Source: Pseudomonas mosselii (lineage in GTDB: Bacteria; Pseudomonadota; Gammaproteobacteria; Pseudomonadales; Pseudomonadaceae). Taken from it: a stretch of DNA of 64,000 nt. Positions 29,312-37,319 of this stretch are shown one piece after another. Every line of letters begins with the position of its first letter. The stretch's first letter is position 1. The position numbers and the translations under genes were made by a program. The notes under the pieces were generated by a model. That model was not told where the DNA came from, did no database searches, and saw only the letters and a program-made list of their open reading frames with translations. The stretch spans positions 217,732 to 281,731 of the forward strand of contig NZ_QJRP01000006.1 in the NCBI RefSeq assembly GCF_003205295.1. The letters are read 5' to 3'.

Positions 29312-30523
29312 TTATTGAACCTGGTTGAGCCGTTCGGCGATGAAGGCAACCAGCTGGCGGGCGATCTTGCCCTTGCTGGTCTGCGCGAAGAGGGTCTGGT
29401 GCTGCTGGCGGTCGATCACGGTCAGGGCGTTCTCCTCGCTGTTGAAGCCGATGCTGGGGTTGGCCACATCATTGGCGACGATCAGGTCGAGGTTCTTGTC
29501 CTTGAGCTTGCGCGTGGCGTAGTCGAGCAGGTGCTCGGTCTCGGCGGCGAAGCCCACGCTGAACGGGCGATCAGGCCGGCCGGCAATGGTCGCAAGGATA
29601 TCGGGATTGCGCACCATCTGCAGCAGCATGCCGTCGCCTGTGGTGGGATCCTTCTTGAGCTTCTGTGGGGCGACGACTTCCGGACGGTAGTCCGCCACCG
29701 CGGCCGAGGCGATGAACAGGTCGCAGGGCATGGCTGACTCGCAGGCCGCGAGCATGTCCCGCGCGCTGACCACGTCGATGCGGCTGACCCGGTCGGGCGT
29801 CTGCAGGTGCACGGGGCCGGTGACGAGGGTCACCCGGGCCCCGGCTTCGGCGGCGGCCTCGGCCAGGGCGAAGCCCATCTTCCCTGAACTATGGTTGGTG
29901 ATGTAGCGCACCGGGTCGATGTTCTCTTGGGTCGGCCCGGCGGTGATCAGCACGTGCTTGCCGGTAAGGGCCTGGCGCTTGAAGCTCTCGGCGGCGCACC
30001 AGGCCAGGTCCGTGGCTTCCAGCATGCGGCCCAGGCCGACGTCGCCACAGGCCTGGCTGCCGGAGGCCGGGCCGAACACCTGGATGCCGCGACTCTTGAG
30101 CAGCTCGAGGTTGGCCTGCGTGGCCGGATCGCGCCACATCGCCTGGTTCATCGCCGGAGCGACGGCCACGGTGGCGTCGGTGGCCAGCACCAGGGTGGTC
30201 AGCAGGTCGTCTGCCATGCCCTGGGCCATGCGCGCCATCAGGTCGGCGGTGGCCGGGGCGATCAGCACCAGGTCGGCCCACTTGGCCAGCTCGATATGGC
30301 CCATGGCCGCTTCGGCGGCGGGGTCGAGCAGGTCCATGTGCACCGGGTGGCCGGATAGCGCCTGCAGCGTGAGCGGGGTGATGAACTCGGCGCCACCCCG
30401 GGTCATGACCACGCGCACCTGCGCGCCGTGTTCCAGGAGTCGGCGAATCAGCTCGGCGCTCTTGTAGGCGGCGATGCCGCCACCGACGCCGAGAACGATG
30501 CGCTTGCGATACAACCGCTGCAT
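29312..30523 (-). CDS. coaBC: Bifunctional phosphopantothenoylcysteine decarboxylase/synthetase
   Basis: CoaBC performs two steps of coenzyme A synthesis: coupling cysteine to 4'-phosphopantothenate and decarboxylating the product. The 403-aa protein has an N-terminal FMN decarboxylase domain ([37 protein letters not shown] with the catalytic Cys) and a C-terminal synthetase domain ([36 protein letters not shown]). The two domains are complete and in the normal order. radC is divergent across 127 bp; dut follows by 5 bp. Confidence 0.97.
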   Translation of the reverse strand: MQRLYRKRIVLGVGGGIAAYKSAELIRRLLEHGAQVRVVMTRGGAEFITPLTLQALSGHPVHMDLLDPAAEAAMGHIELAKWADLVLIAPATADLMARMAQGMADDLLTTLVLATDATVAVAPAMNQAMWRDPATQANLELLKSRGIQVFGPASGSQACGDVGLGRMLEATDLAWCAAESFKRQALTGKHVLITAGPTQENIDPVRYITNHSSGKMGFALAEAAAEAGARVTLVTGPVHLQTPDRVSRIDVVSARDMLAACESAMPCDLFIASAAVADYRPEVVAPQKLKKDPTTGDGMLLQMVRNPDILATIAGRPDRPFSVGFAAETEHLLDYATRKLKDKNLDLIVANDVANPSIGFNSEENALTVIDRQQHQTLFAQTSKGKIARQLVAFIAERLNQVQ

Positions 30524-30650
30524 AGGCCTTGCCTTATTCCAGTGAAAGCGGGTGGCGACGATAGCTGCCTGCGGCAGATCGTCGCATTTTCGAAGCGAAC
30601 TAGATTAACACAGCGCCCAAATGGGCCGTAGTGGCAGGCGAGGAGGGGAA

Positions 30651-31331
30651 ATGAACATCAGGGAGTGGCCGGCTGAAGAGCGGCCGAGGGAGAAGTTGTT
30701 GCAGCGCGGGGCGGCGATCCTTTCGGACGCGGAGTTGCTGGCCGTGCTGCTGGGGTCTGGGGTTGCCGGGCGCAATGTGCTCGATCTGGCCCGTGGCCTG
30801 TTGACGAAGTTCGGCGGGCTTCGGCCGTTCCTCGAGGCGGATCGGACCAAGGTGCTGCGCGAGCCAGGCCTGGGGCCGGTGAGGTATGCGCAGATGCAGG
30901 CATTACTGGAGATTGGCAGGCGCTACTTGGACGAGCATATCGAGCGCGCGTCGGTCCTGGAGAGTCCGGCCTCGGTGAGACGTTATCTCAAGTCCATGCT
31001 GCGGCACGAGTCCAGCGAGGTGTTCGGCTGCTTGTTTCTGGACACCAAGCACCGACCGCTGGCGTTCGAGATACTGTTCCGCGGCACCATCGACCGCGCG
31101 AGCATCTATCCCCGCGAGGTCGTGCGCCGGTCATTGCTGCACAACGCGGCGGCGCTGATCCTCTGCCACAACCATCCGTCGGGCAATTGCGAGCCGAGCC
31201 AGGATGACGTGCATCTGACGCTGATGCTCAAGCGATCGCTGGCGCTGATCGATGTGCGGGTGATGGATCATGTCATCGTCGGTGATGGCGAGCCGCTGTC
31301 GATGCTCGAACATGGGTGGTTGGCGGGTTAG
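30651..31331 (+). CDS. radC: JAMM-domain protein RadC
   Basis: A 226-aa protein with an N-terminal helix-hairpin-helix-like region ([13 protein letters not shown]) and a C-terminal JAMM metalloprotease-type domain with the zinc motif [14 protein letters not shown] and an upstream glutamate in [10 protein letters not shown]. RadC was once linked to DNA repair, but its actual role is uncertain. The start at ATG 30651 follows AGGAGG, giving [17 protein letters not shown], typical of the family; the earlier start lacks support. A REP pair follows. Confidence 0.95.
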   Translation: MNIREWPAEERPREKLLQRGAAILSDAELLAVLLGSGVAGRNVLDLARGLLTKFGGLRPFLEADRTKVLREPGLGPVRYAQMQALLEIGRRYLDEHIERASVLESPASVRRYLKSMLRHESSEVFGCLFLDTKHRPLAFEILFRGTIDRASIYPREVVRRSLLHNAAALILCHNHPSGNCEPSQDDVHLTLMLKRSLALIDVRVMDHVIVGDGEPLSMLEHGWLAG

Positions 31332-31348
31332 TCGTGGGCAAGCTGCAC

Positions 31349-31425
31349 CGGCCTCTTCGCGGGTAAACCCGCTCCCACAGGATTTGCGCGTAACCTGTGG
31401 GAGCGGGTTTACCCGCGAAAAGGCC
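31349..31425. repeat. REP pair, canonical P. putida type
   Basis: CCGGCCTCTTCGCGGGTAAA continuing into CCCGCTCCCACAGG (31349-31382) and its inverse (31394-31425). This agrees almost base for base with the 35-bp P. putida REP described for KT2440, supporting the species-group assignment. Confidence 0.95.
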
Positions 31426-33015
31426 TCAACGGCTGACGGAGACCTTGCTGAAGTCCTGCCGCCCGAACGGGCTCACCTGATAACCCTCGACCCCTTTGTG
31501 CAGCAGCGCCGCCGCCGTCGGATGCGCCAGCGGCAGCCACAGCGCCTGCTGCTGGATCAGCGTCTGCGCCTGCTGGTACAGGCGACTGCGCACGCTCTGG
31601 TCGTTGGTGGTGCGCCCGGCGTTGATCAGCTGGTCCAGTCGGCTGTCGCAGAAACGCGCGAAGTTGGTCCCGGACTTGACCGCTGCGCAGGCAAACTGCG
31701 GGCTGAGGAAGTTGTCCGGGTCGCCATTATCACCGGCCCAGCCCATGAACAGCAGGTCGTGCTCGCCGGCCTTGGCGCGGCGGATCAGCTCGCCCCATTC
31801 GATGGTGCGGATCTCGGCCTTGATACCGACCTTGGCCAGGTCCGCCTGGAGCATCTGCGCGCCGAGGCTGGGGTTGGGATTGAGCAGGCTGCCCGCCGGG
31901 CGGGTCCAGATCGTGGTCTCGAAGCCCTTGGCCAGGCCGGCCTTGGCCAGCAGCGCCTTGGCCTTCTTCTGGTCCAGGGCATAGCCGGGCAGGTCCTTGG
32001 CGTAGCTCCAGGTATTTGGCGGATAGGGGCCGTTGGCGGCGGTGGCGGTGCCTTCGAACACCGCCTTCAGGTAGGCGGCCTTGTCGAAGGCCAGGTTGAT
32101 CGCCTGGCGTACCTCGGGTTTGTCCAGCGGCGGATGCTGGCTGTTGAGGGCGACGAAGGCGGTCATGAACGCCGGCGTGGTCACCACCTCGAGATTACCG
32201 TCCTTGCCGGCCTCGGCGATGTCCAGCGGCTTGGGCGACAGGGCCACCTGGCACTCGCCGCGCTTGAGCTTCTGCAGGCGCACGTTGGCGTCCGGCGTGA
32301 TGGCGTAGATCAGCGGGTCGACGGAAGGTTTGCCGGCGAAGTAGTCGGGGTTGGCGCGGTAGCGCACCACGGCATCCTTCTGGAAGCGCTGGAAGACGAA
32401 CGGCCCGGTACCCACCGGCTGGCTGTTGAGCTTGTCCGGTGTGCCGGCCTTGAGCAGCTTGTCGGCGTACTCGGCGGAGTAGATCGAGGCGAAGCCCATG
32501 CTCAGGGTGGCCAGGAAGGTGGCGTCGGCGTGGGTCAGGGTGAAGCGCACGGTGTGCCGATCGGGTGCGTCGATCGCCTTGATCAGGCTGCCCAACTGCA
32601 GCGACTGGGCGTGCGGGTAGCCGCCCGGGGCGGTCTTGTGCCAGGCGTGGGCGGGGTAGAGCATGCGCTGGAAGCTGAACAGCACATCATCGGCGTCCAG
32701 CTCGCGGCTCGGCTTGAAGTACGCCGTGGTGTGGAACTGCACGCCCTGGCGCAGCTTGAAATCGTAGATCAGGCCATCGGGCGACACCGTCCAGCTTTCG
32801 GCCAGGCTCGGCACCACCTTGCCAGGCCCTGCGTCGAATTCGACCAGGCGGTTCATCAGCACGTCGGCCGAGGCATTGGTGGTGGTCAGCGAGTTGTACT
32901 GCACCACGTCGAAGCCCTCCGGGCTGGCTTCGGTGCACACCGACAGCGGTGCAGCCTGGGCCAGGCCTGCGGCGCACAGGGTGGTGAACAGGAGGGATAG
33001 GGCGGCGGCACGCAT
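31426..33015 (-). CDS. Peptide/oligopeptide ABC transporter substrate-binding protein (orphan)
   Basis: A 529-aa periplasmic solute-binding protein of family 5 (DppA/OppA type). The signal peptide is MRAAALSLLFTTLCAAGLAQA, and the mature protein starts PLSVCTEASPEGFDVVQY. Family segments include PSLAESWTVSPDGLIYDFKLRQGVQ split around residue 75, NSQPVGTGPFVF and FMGWAGDNGDPDNFLS. The ligand is likely a dipeptide or short peptide. No permease or ATPase genes are adjacent, so it must use a transporter encoded elsewhere. The stop codon lies at the edge of the REP pair. Confidence 0.93.
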   Translation of the reverse strand: MRAAALSLLFTTLCAAGLAQAAPLSVCTEASPEGFDVVQYNSLTTTNASADVLMNRLVEFDAGPGKVVPSLAESWTVSPDGLIYDFKLRQGVQFHTTAYFKPSRELDADDVLFSFQRMLYPAHAWHKTAPGGYPHAQSLQLGSLIKAIDAPDRHTVRFTLTHADATFLATLSMGFASIYSAEYADKLLKAGTPDKLNSQPVGTGPFVFQRFQKDAVVRYRANPDYFAGKPSVDPLIYAITPDANVRLQKLKRGECQVALSPKPLDIAEAGKDGNLEVVTTPAFMTAFVALNSQHPPLDKPEVRQAINLAFDKAAYLKAVFEGTATAANGPYPPNTWSYAKDLPGYALDQKKAKALLAKAGLAKGFETTIWTRPAGSLLNPNPSLGAQMLQADLAKVGIKAEIRTIEWGELIRRAKAGEHDLLFMGWAGDNGDPDNFLSPQFACAAVKSGTNFARFCDSRLDQLINAGRTTNDQSVRSRLYQQAQTLIQQQALWLPLAHPTAAALLHKGVEGYQVSPFGRQDFSKVSVSR

Positions 33016-33210
33016 GGTGACTCCTTGGCTGGTCGGTGGCCCATCTGCCGGTGCAGTCTGGAAAATTCAGGAAATGTCCTACCCTAGTGCGGACATGGGC
33101 AAATGACCACACTCTTTCGCATTAATTCGGCGACGGGCGGTCGACAGCTTCCCGCCCCAGTCGTTATGCTGCCCGGGCGCGCTCGGCCCGACCGGAATAC
33201 TCATCTTCTG

Positions 33211-33239
33211 TTGTTGTGGCAGAGTCTTTCTGGTATAAA
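33211..33239 (+). promoter_or_regulatory. Putative sigma-70 promoter of rpmB-rpmG
   Basis: A -35-like TTGTTG (33211-33216) and a -10 TATAAA (33234-33239) are separated by exactly 17 bp. Transcription would start near 33246, leaving a leader of about 140 nt before rpmB. Confidence 0.5.
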
Positions 33240-33342
33240 GCAGCGCTCTTTTCTAGGGGCTCGGCCTGTCGCATCTGCGAATACGGTCGATAAGACCTCC
33301 AGAATCACGGCGCCTGGCGCCAAAGACTGAGAGATTAAGCGG

Positions 33343-33370
33343 CCAACCCATGCCGGGTTGGGCATGTGGT
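33343..33370 (+). promoter_or_regulatory. Alternative hairpins in the rpmB leader
   Basis: CCAACCC (33343-33349) can pair with GGGTTGG (33355-33361). Alternatively CCATGCC within 33348-33354 can pair with GGCATG (33361-33366). The two structures exclude each other and sit 17-44 nt before the rpmB start, so they could control its translation. Confidence 0.35.
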
Positions 33371-33386
33371 TTTAGAGGGCTGAGTC

Positions 33387-33623
33387 ATGTCGAGAGTCTG
33401 TCAAGTTACTGGTAAGGGTCCAGTAACCGGGAACAACATTTCCCACGCAAACAACAAAACCCGTCGTCGTTTCCTGCCGAACCTGCAGCACCACCGTTTC
33501 TGGGTTGAGTCCGAGAAGCGTTTCGTGCGTCTGCGCGTATCCGCCAAAGGCATGCGCGTCATTGACAAGCGTGGTATCGACGTAGTGCTGGCCGAGCTGC
33601 GTGCTCGCGGCGAAAAGTTCTAA
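33387..33623 (+). CDS. rpmB: 50S ribosomal protein L28
   Basis: A 78-aa large-subunit protein: [20 protein letters not shown], then [18 protein letters not shown] and [17 protein letters not shown]. Length and sequence match the bacterial L28 family. rpmG follows 10 bp later with its own Shine-Dalgarno (AAGGAGA), giving the universal rpmB-rpmG operon. Confidence 0.99.
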   Translation: MSRVCQVTGKGPVTGNNISHANNKTRRRFLPNLQHHRFWVESEKRFVRLRVSAKGMRVIDKRGIDVVLAELRARGEKF

Positions 33624-33633
33624 GGAGAACGTC

Positions 33634-33789
33634 ATGCGTGAATTGATCCGTCTGGTTTCGAGTGCCGGCACCGGCCACTTCTACACCACCGACAAGAACA
33701 AGCGCACCACTCCGGACAAGATCGAGATCAAGAAATACGATCCGGTCGTCCGCAAGCACGTGGTGTACAAGGAAGCCAAGATCAAGTAA
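33634..33789 (+). CDS. rpmG: 50S ribosomal protein L33
   Basis: A 51-aa protein, [19 protein letters not shown], continuing [20 protein letters not shown]. It has no cysteine, so it is the zinc-independent (C-minus) form of L33. Second gene of the rpmB-rpmG operon; a strong terminator begins 15 bp after its stop. Confidence 0.99.
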   Translation: MRELIRLVSSAGTGHFYTTDKNKRTTPDKIEIKKYDPVVRKHVVYKEAKIK

Positions 33790-33804
33790 TTGATCGGCAA
33801 CCTG

Positions 33805-33838
33805 AAAAACCCGCTACCGCAAGGTGGCGGGTTTTTTT
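33805..33838 (+). terminator. Rho-independent terminator of rpmB-rpmG
   Basis: A GC-rich stem ACCCGCTACC / GGTGGCGGGT with a GCAA loop and one wobble pair, followed by seven T. Confidence 0.92.
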
Positions 33839-33847
33839 ATGCCTGTT

Positions 33848-33872
33848 TGAAAGCGGCTTGCCCCGCGATCGG
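33848..33872. repeat. REP remnant
   Basis: A single partial unit, AAGCGGCTTGCCCCGCGATC, without its inverse partner or the GCTCCCAC end. It lies between the rpmG terminator and the cupin gene. Confidence 0.5.
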
Positions 33873-33874
33873 GC

Positions 33875-34234
33875 TTACTTCTGCTCGAACAGCACATAGA
33901 TCTTGCGGCACGGCTCCAGCACTTCCCAGGTGCCCTTGAAGCCGGCCGGGATGACGAACCGATCACCGGTACGCAGGGTCTTGGCGTTGCCTTCCTGGTC
34001 GCGCAGCACCGACACGCCCTGGACGATCTCGCAGTACTCGTGCTCGGTATAGCCCACCTTCCACTGGCCCACCTCGCCCTCCCAGACGCCAGCGGCGAAC
34101 TGGCCGCAGGGGCTGGAGTAGTGGTTGTAGACAGCCTGGTCAGGCTCGCCCTTGAGGATTTTTTCCGCCGCCGGGCGGTAGCGTTCGGCCTCGGTCAGGA
34201 CCTGGGCGAAGTCGACAATACTGGCGATACTCAT
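33875..34234 (-). CDS. Cupin-domain protein (EutQ/DUF861-like)
   Basis: A 119-aa single-domain cupin beginning MSIASIVDFAQVLTEAERYRP. Cupin strands are visible in KVGYTEHEYCEIVQGVSVLRD and LRTGDRFVIPAGFKGTWEVLEP. The first cupin motif has only one His (TEHEYCEI), so metal binding is doubtful. Proteins of this type often accompany amine or sugar-acid catabolism. Here it is divergent from a kauB-like aldehyde dehydrogenase across 196 bp, which hints at a role in the same amine pathway, but the function is unknown. Confidence 0.8.
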   Translation of the reverse strand: MSIASIVDFAQVLTEAERYRPAAEKILKGEPDQAVYNHYSSPCGQFAAGVWEGEVGQWKVGYTEHEYCEIVQGVSVLRDQEGNAKTLRTGDRFVIPAGFKGTWEVLEPCRKIYVLFEQK

Positions 34235-34430
34235 GGTGGTTACCCTGTTGTTGTTTAATAAAATGCACATCAGTAGGCTTTTAGGCCATTCGTGTCAAAT
34301 ATATTGATAGTTTGTCCGCCCTGGTTTAGGGTGTCGGATGCCGGTGTGCGTTCGTCGCCCGGCCAGAATTTCTGACAGCGCCCGTGAGTCCTCAGTGCGG
34401 CGTTGCACCTTAACAAGAGAGGAGTTTCCT

Positions 34431-35924
34431 ATGACCACCCTGACTCGTGCGGACTGGGAACAGCGTGCCCAGCAACTGAAGATCGAAGGCCGCGCCTTCA
34501 TCAACGGCGAATACACCGATGCCGCATCCGGTGAAACCTTCGACTGCCTGAGCCCGGTGGACGGACGCTTCCTGGCCAAGGTCGCCAGCTGCGACCTGGC
34601 TGACGCCAACCGCGCCGTCGACAACGCCCGCGCCGTGTTCGAATCCGGCATCTGGTCGCGCCTGGCCCCGGCCAAGCGCAAGGCCAAGCTGATCCGTTTC
34701 GCCGACCTGCTGCGCAAGCACGTCGAGGAACTGGCCCTGCTCGAAACCCTCGACATGGGCAAGCCGATCGGTGACTCCTCCTCCATCGACATTCCGGGCG
34801 CGGCCCAGGCCATCCACTGGACTGCCGAAGCCATCGACAAAGTCTACGACGAAGTCGCCCCGACCCCGCACGATCAGTTGGGCCTGGTGACCCGTGAGCC
34901 AGTAGGCGTGGTCGGTGCCATCGTACCGTGGAACTTCCCGCTGCTGATGGCCTGCTGGAAGCTGGGCCCGGCCCTGGCCACCGGTAACTCCATCGTCCTG
35001 AAACCGTCGGAAAAATCGCCGCTGACCGCCATCCGCATCGCCCAGCTGGCCATCGAGGCCGGTATCCCGGCGGGCGTGCTGAACGTGCTGCCAGGCTACG
35101 GCCACACCGTGGGCAAGGCCCTGGCCCTGCACATGGACGTGGACACCCTGGTGTTCACCGGCTCCACCAAGATCGCCAAGCAGCTGATGGTCTACGCGGG
35201 CGAGTCGAACATGAAGCGCGTCTGGCTGGAAGCCGGCGGCAAGAGCCCGAACATCGTCTTCGCCGACGCCCCTGACCTGCAGGCCGCCGCCGAGGCCGCC
35301 GCCAGCGCCATCGCCTTCAACCAGGGCGAGGTCTGCACCGCAGGTTCGCGCCTGCTGGTCGAGCGCTCGATCAAGGACAAGTTCCTGCCCATGGTGGTCG
35401 AGGCCCTCAAGGCCTGGAAGCCGGGCAACCCGCTGGATCCGGCGACCACTGTCGGCGCGCTGGTCGACACCCAGCAGATGAACACCGTGCTGTCGTACAT
35501 CGACGCCGGTCACCAGGACGGCGCCAAGCTGCTGGCCGGTGGCAAGCGTATCCTCGAAGAGACCGGTGGCACTTATGTCGAGCCGACCATCTTCGACGGC
35601 GTGACCAACGCCATGAAGATCGCCAAGGAAGAGATCTTCGGCCCGGTGCTGTCGGTGATCACCTTCGACACCGCCGAGGAAGCCATCGCCATCGCCAACG
35701 ATACGCCGTATGGCCTGGCCGCCGGCATCTGGACCGCGGACATCTCCAAGGCCCACAAGACCGCCCGCGCCGTACGCGCCGGCAGCGTCTGGGTCAACCA
35801 GTACGACGGTGGCGACATGACCGCGCCGTTCGGTGGCTTCAAGCAGTCGGGCAACGGCCGTGACAAGTCGCTGCACGCGCTGGAGAAGTACACCGAGCTG
35901 AAGGCGACCTGGATCAAGCTGTGA
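34431..35924 (+). CDS. kauB: Aldehyde dehydrogenase, KauB/PuuC type (gamma-glutamyl- or 4-guanidino/aminobutyraldehyde)
   Basis: An NAD(P)-dependent aldehyde dehydrogenase of 497 aa. It shows PWNFPLLMACWKLGPALATGN, VFTGSTKIAKQL, the glutamate segment WLEAGGKSPNIVFAD and the catalytic cysteine in FNQGEVCTAGSR. EEIFGPVLSVITF and PFGGFKQSGNGRDKS complete the fold. It resembles PuuC/KauB (PauC), which oxidises aldehydes formed from putrescine, cadaverine or agmatine. ATG 34431 follows AGAGGAG; upstream extensions have no family match. The neighbouring rpmBG on one side and polyamine oxidase genes nearby reproduce the P. aeruginosa order I recall. The substrate range is inferred. Confidence 0.88.
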   Translation: MTTLTRADWEQRAQQLKIEGRAFINGEYTDAASGETFDCLSPVDGRFLAKVASCDLADANRAVDNARAVFESGIWSRLAPAKRKAKLIRFADLLRKHVEELALLETLDMGKPIGDSSSIDIPGAAQAIHWTAEAIDKVYDEVAPTPHDQLGLVTREPVGVVGAIVPWNFPLLMACWKLGPALATGNSIVLKPSEKSPLTAIRIAQLAIEAGIPAGVLNVLPGYGHTVGKALALHMDVDTLVFTGSTKIAKQLMVYAGESNMKRVWLEAGGKSPNIVFADAPDLQAAAEAAASAIAFNQGEVCTAGSRLLVERSIKDKFLPMVVEALKAWKPGNPLDPATTVGALVDTQQMNTVLSYIDAGHQDGAKLLAGGKRILEETGGTYVEPTIFDGVTNAMKIAKEEIFGPVLSVITFDTAEEAIAIANDTPYGLAAGIWTADISKAHKTARAVRAGSVWVNQYDGGDMTAPFGGFKQSGNGRDKSLHALEKYTELKATWIKL

Positions 35925-35936
35925 TCCAGTAACGTC

Positions 35937-35976
35937 TCATCGCGGGGCTCGTGGGAGCGGGCTTGCCCCGCGATGA
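35937..35976. repeat. Single REP palindrome
   Basis: TCATCGCGGGGCTCGTGGGA followed by GCGGGCTTGCCCCGCGATGA: a compressed palindrome with outer arms TCATCGCGGGGC and GCCCCGCGATGA, 12 bp after the kauB stop. Confidence 0.85.
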
Positions 35977-36057
35977 GCCGCAGACAGCCGGGCCGGTTCA
36001 CGCCGTCCCGGCTTTGTCGTCTCTGTCATACACGATTTGCGCTGAAAGGAGGCTGTG

Positions 36058-37197
36058 ATGCGTTGGGGAACCTACTTTGCCGTGCTGGCGTCGGTGCTCA
36101 GTGTTGGGCTCGCGCTCGGCGTGAGCATGCCGCTGGTGTCCTTGCGCCTGGAGGGCTGGGGCTACGGCGGGTTCGCCATCGGCGTGATGGCGGCGATGCC
36201 GGCGCTGGGCGTGCTGGTGGGGGCTGCGGTGGCCAGCCGCCTGGCCGGTTGGGTCGGTGTGCCTGCAGCGATGCGCCTGTGCTTGTGGGGCGGCGCGGTA
36301 TCCATCGCCCTGGTGGCGCTGCTGCCCAGCTACCCCTTGTGGCTGCTGCTGCGCCTGATGATCGGCATGTCACTGACCGTGGTGTTCATCCTCGGCGAAA
36401 GCTGGATCAACCAACTGGTGGTCGAGCAGTGGCGCGGGCGGCTGGTGGCGCTGTATGGCAGCAGCTATGCCCTGAGCCAGCTGGCCGGGCCGCTGGTGCT
36501 GGGCTTCCTCGGCTCGGACGACGACTTCGGTTTCTGGGCGGCGACCGCCCTGCTGCTGGTTGCGCCGTTGATCCTGCTGGGCCGGGGAGGGGCGCCGACC
36601 ACCGAGGCGTGCAGCGTGACCTTCAGCGACCTGTTCGGCTTCTGCCGACGCCTACCGGTGATCGCCTGGGCCATCGCGCTGTTCGCGGCGTTCGAGGCGA
36701 TGATCCTGACGTTGCTGCCGGTGTACTGCCTGCAGCAAGGGTTCACCACGGAGGTGGCGTTGTTCATGGTCAGCACCGTGGTGGTGGGTGATGCGGTGTT
36801 GCAATTGCCGATCGGTGCCCTGGCCGATCGCATGTCGCGGCGCACGCTGTTCAGTGGTTGCGCGCTGACCTTGCTGGTTTCCAGCCTGGCGATTCCCTTG
36901 CTGTTGCACACACCGGTGATCTGGCCGCTGTGGGTGCTGTTCGGGGCCAGCGCGGGTGGCTTGTTCACCCTGTCGCTGGTGCTCATCGGCGAGCGCTACC
37001 GGGATGACGAACTGGTGCGGGCCAATGCCCATGTGGCGCAGCTGTGGGGCATCGGTTGCCTGCTCGGGCCGTTGCTGGCCGGGGCAGGGAGCCAGTGGAT
37101 CAGCGGGCACGCGCTGCCGTTGCTGATGGCGGTGGGTGCGGCGGGGTTGGTGGTGTTGACCCGGCGGCGGGACGCTTTCGAGCCGGCGTCGGCCTGA
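36058..37197 (+). CDS. MFS transporter
   Basis: A 379-aa inner-membrane protein with about 12 hydrophobic segments and the MFS signature ALADRMSRRTLFSG between helices 6 and 8. Starts MRWGTYFAVLASVLSVGLALG. Conserved FILGESWINQLVVEQWRGRLVALYGS is typical of the YcaD-like subgroup. ATG 36058 is preceded by AAAGGAGG; a GTG directly before it is also possible. Substrate unknown. It stands between two REP elements, so it is probably a single-gene transcript. Confidence 0.9.
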   Translation: MRWGTYFAVLASVLSVGLALGVSMPLVSLRLEGWGYGGFAIGVMAAMPALGVLVGAAVASRLAGWVGVPAAMRLCLWGGAVSIALVALLPSYPLWLLLRLMIGMSLTVVFILGESWINQLVVEQWRGRLVALYGSSYALSQLAGPLVLGFLGSDDDFGFWAATALLLVAPLILLGRGGAPTTEACSVTFSDLFGFCRRLPVIAWAIALFAAFEAMILTLLPVYCLQQGFTTEVALFMVSTVVVGDAVLQLPIGALADRMSRRTLFSGCALTLLVSSLAIPLLLHTPVIWPLWVLFGASAGGLFTLSLVLIGERYRDDELVRANAHVAQLWGIGCLLGPLLAGAGSQWISGHALPLLMAVGAAGLVVLTRRRDAFEPASA

Positions 37198-37205
37198 GCC
37201 ATCCT

Positions 37206-37310
37206 GGGGCTGCTGCGCAGCCCATCGCGGCACAAGGCCGCTCCTACAGAAGATCGCGGTCCCCTGTAGGAGCGGCCTTGTGTCGCGAAAGGGGCGCAAA
37301 GCGCCCCCGG
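37206..37310. repeat. REP pair, inverted orientation
   Basis: GCGGCACAAGGCCGCTCCTA and TAGGAGCGGCCTTGTGTCGC with a spacer of about 20 bp, flanked by GGGCGCAAAGCGCCC, between the convergent MFS and phospholipase D-like genes. Confidence 0.92.
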
Positions 37311-37319
37311 AAATCCCAG

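Larger units (their letters stand above)
33016..33386. other. Intergenic region with rpmB promoter and structured leader
   Basis: No gene is seen in these 371 bp. The left 190 bp carry the upstream region of the divergent peptide-binding protein gene. The right part holds a sigma-70-type promoter for rpmB and a leader of about 140 nt with alternative hairpins, described separately. Confidence 0.6.
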
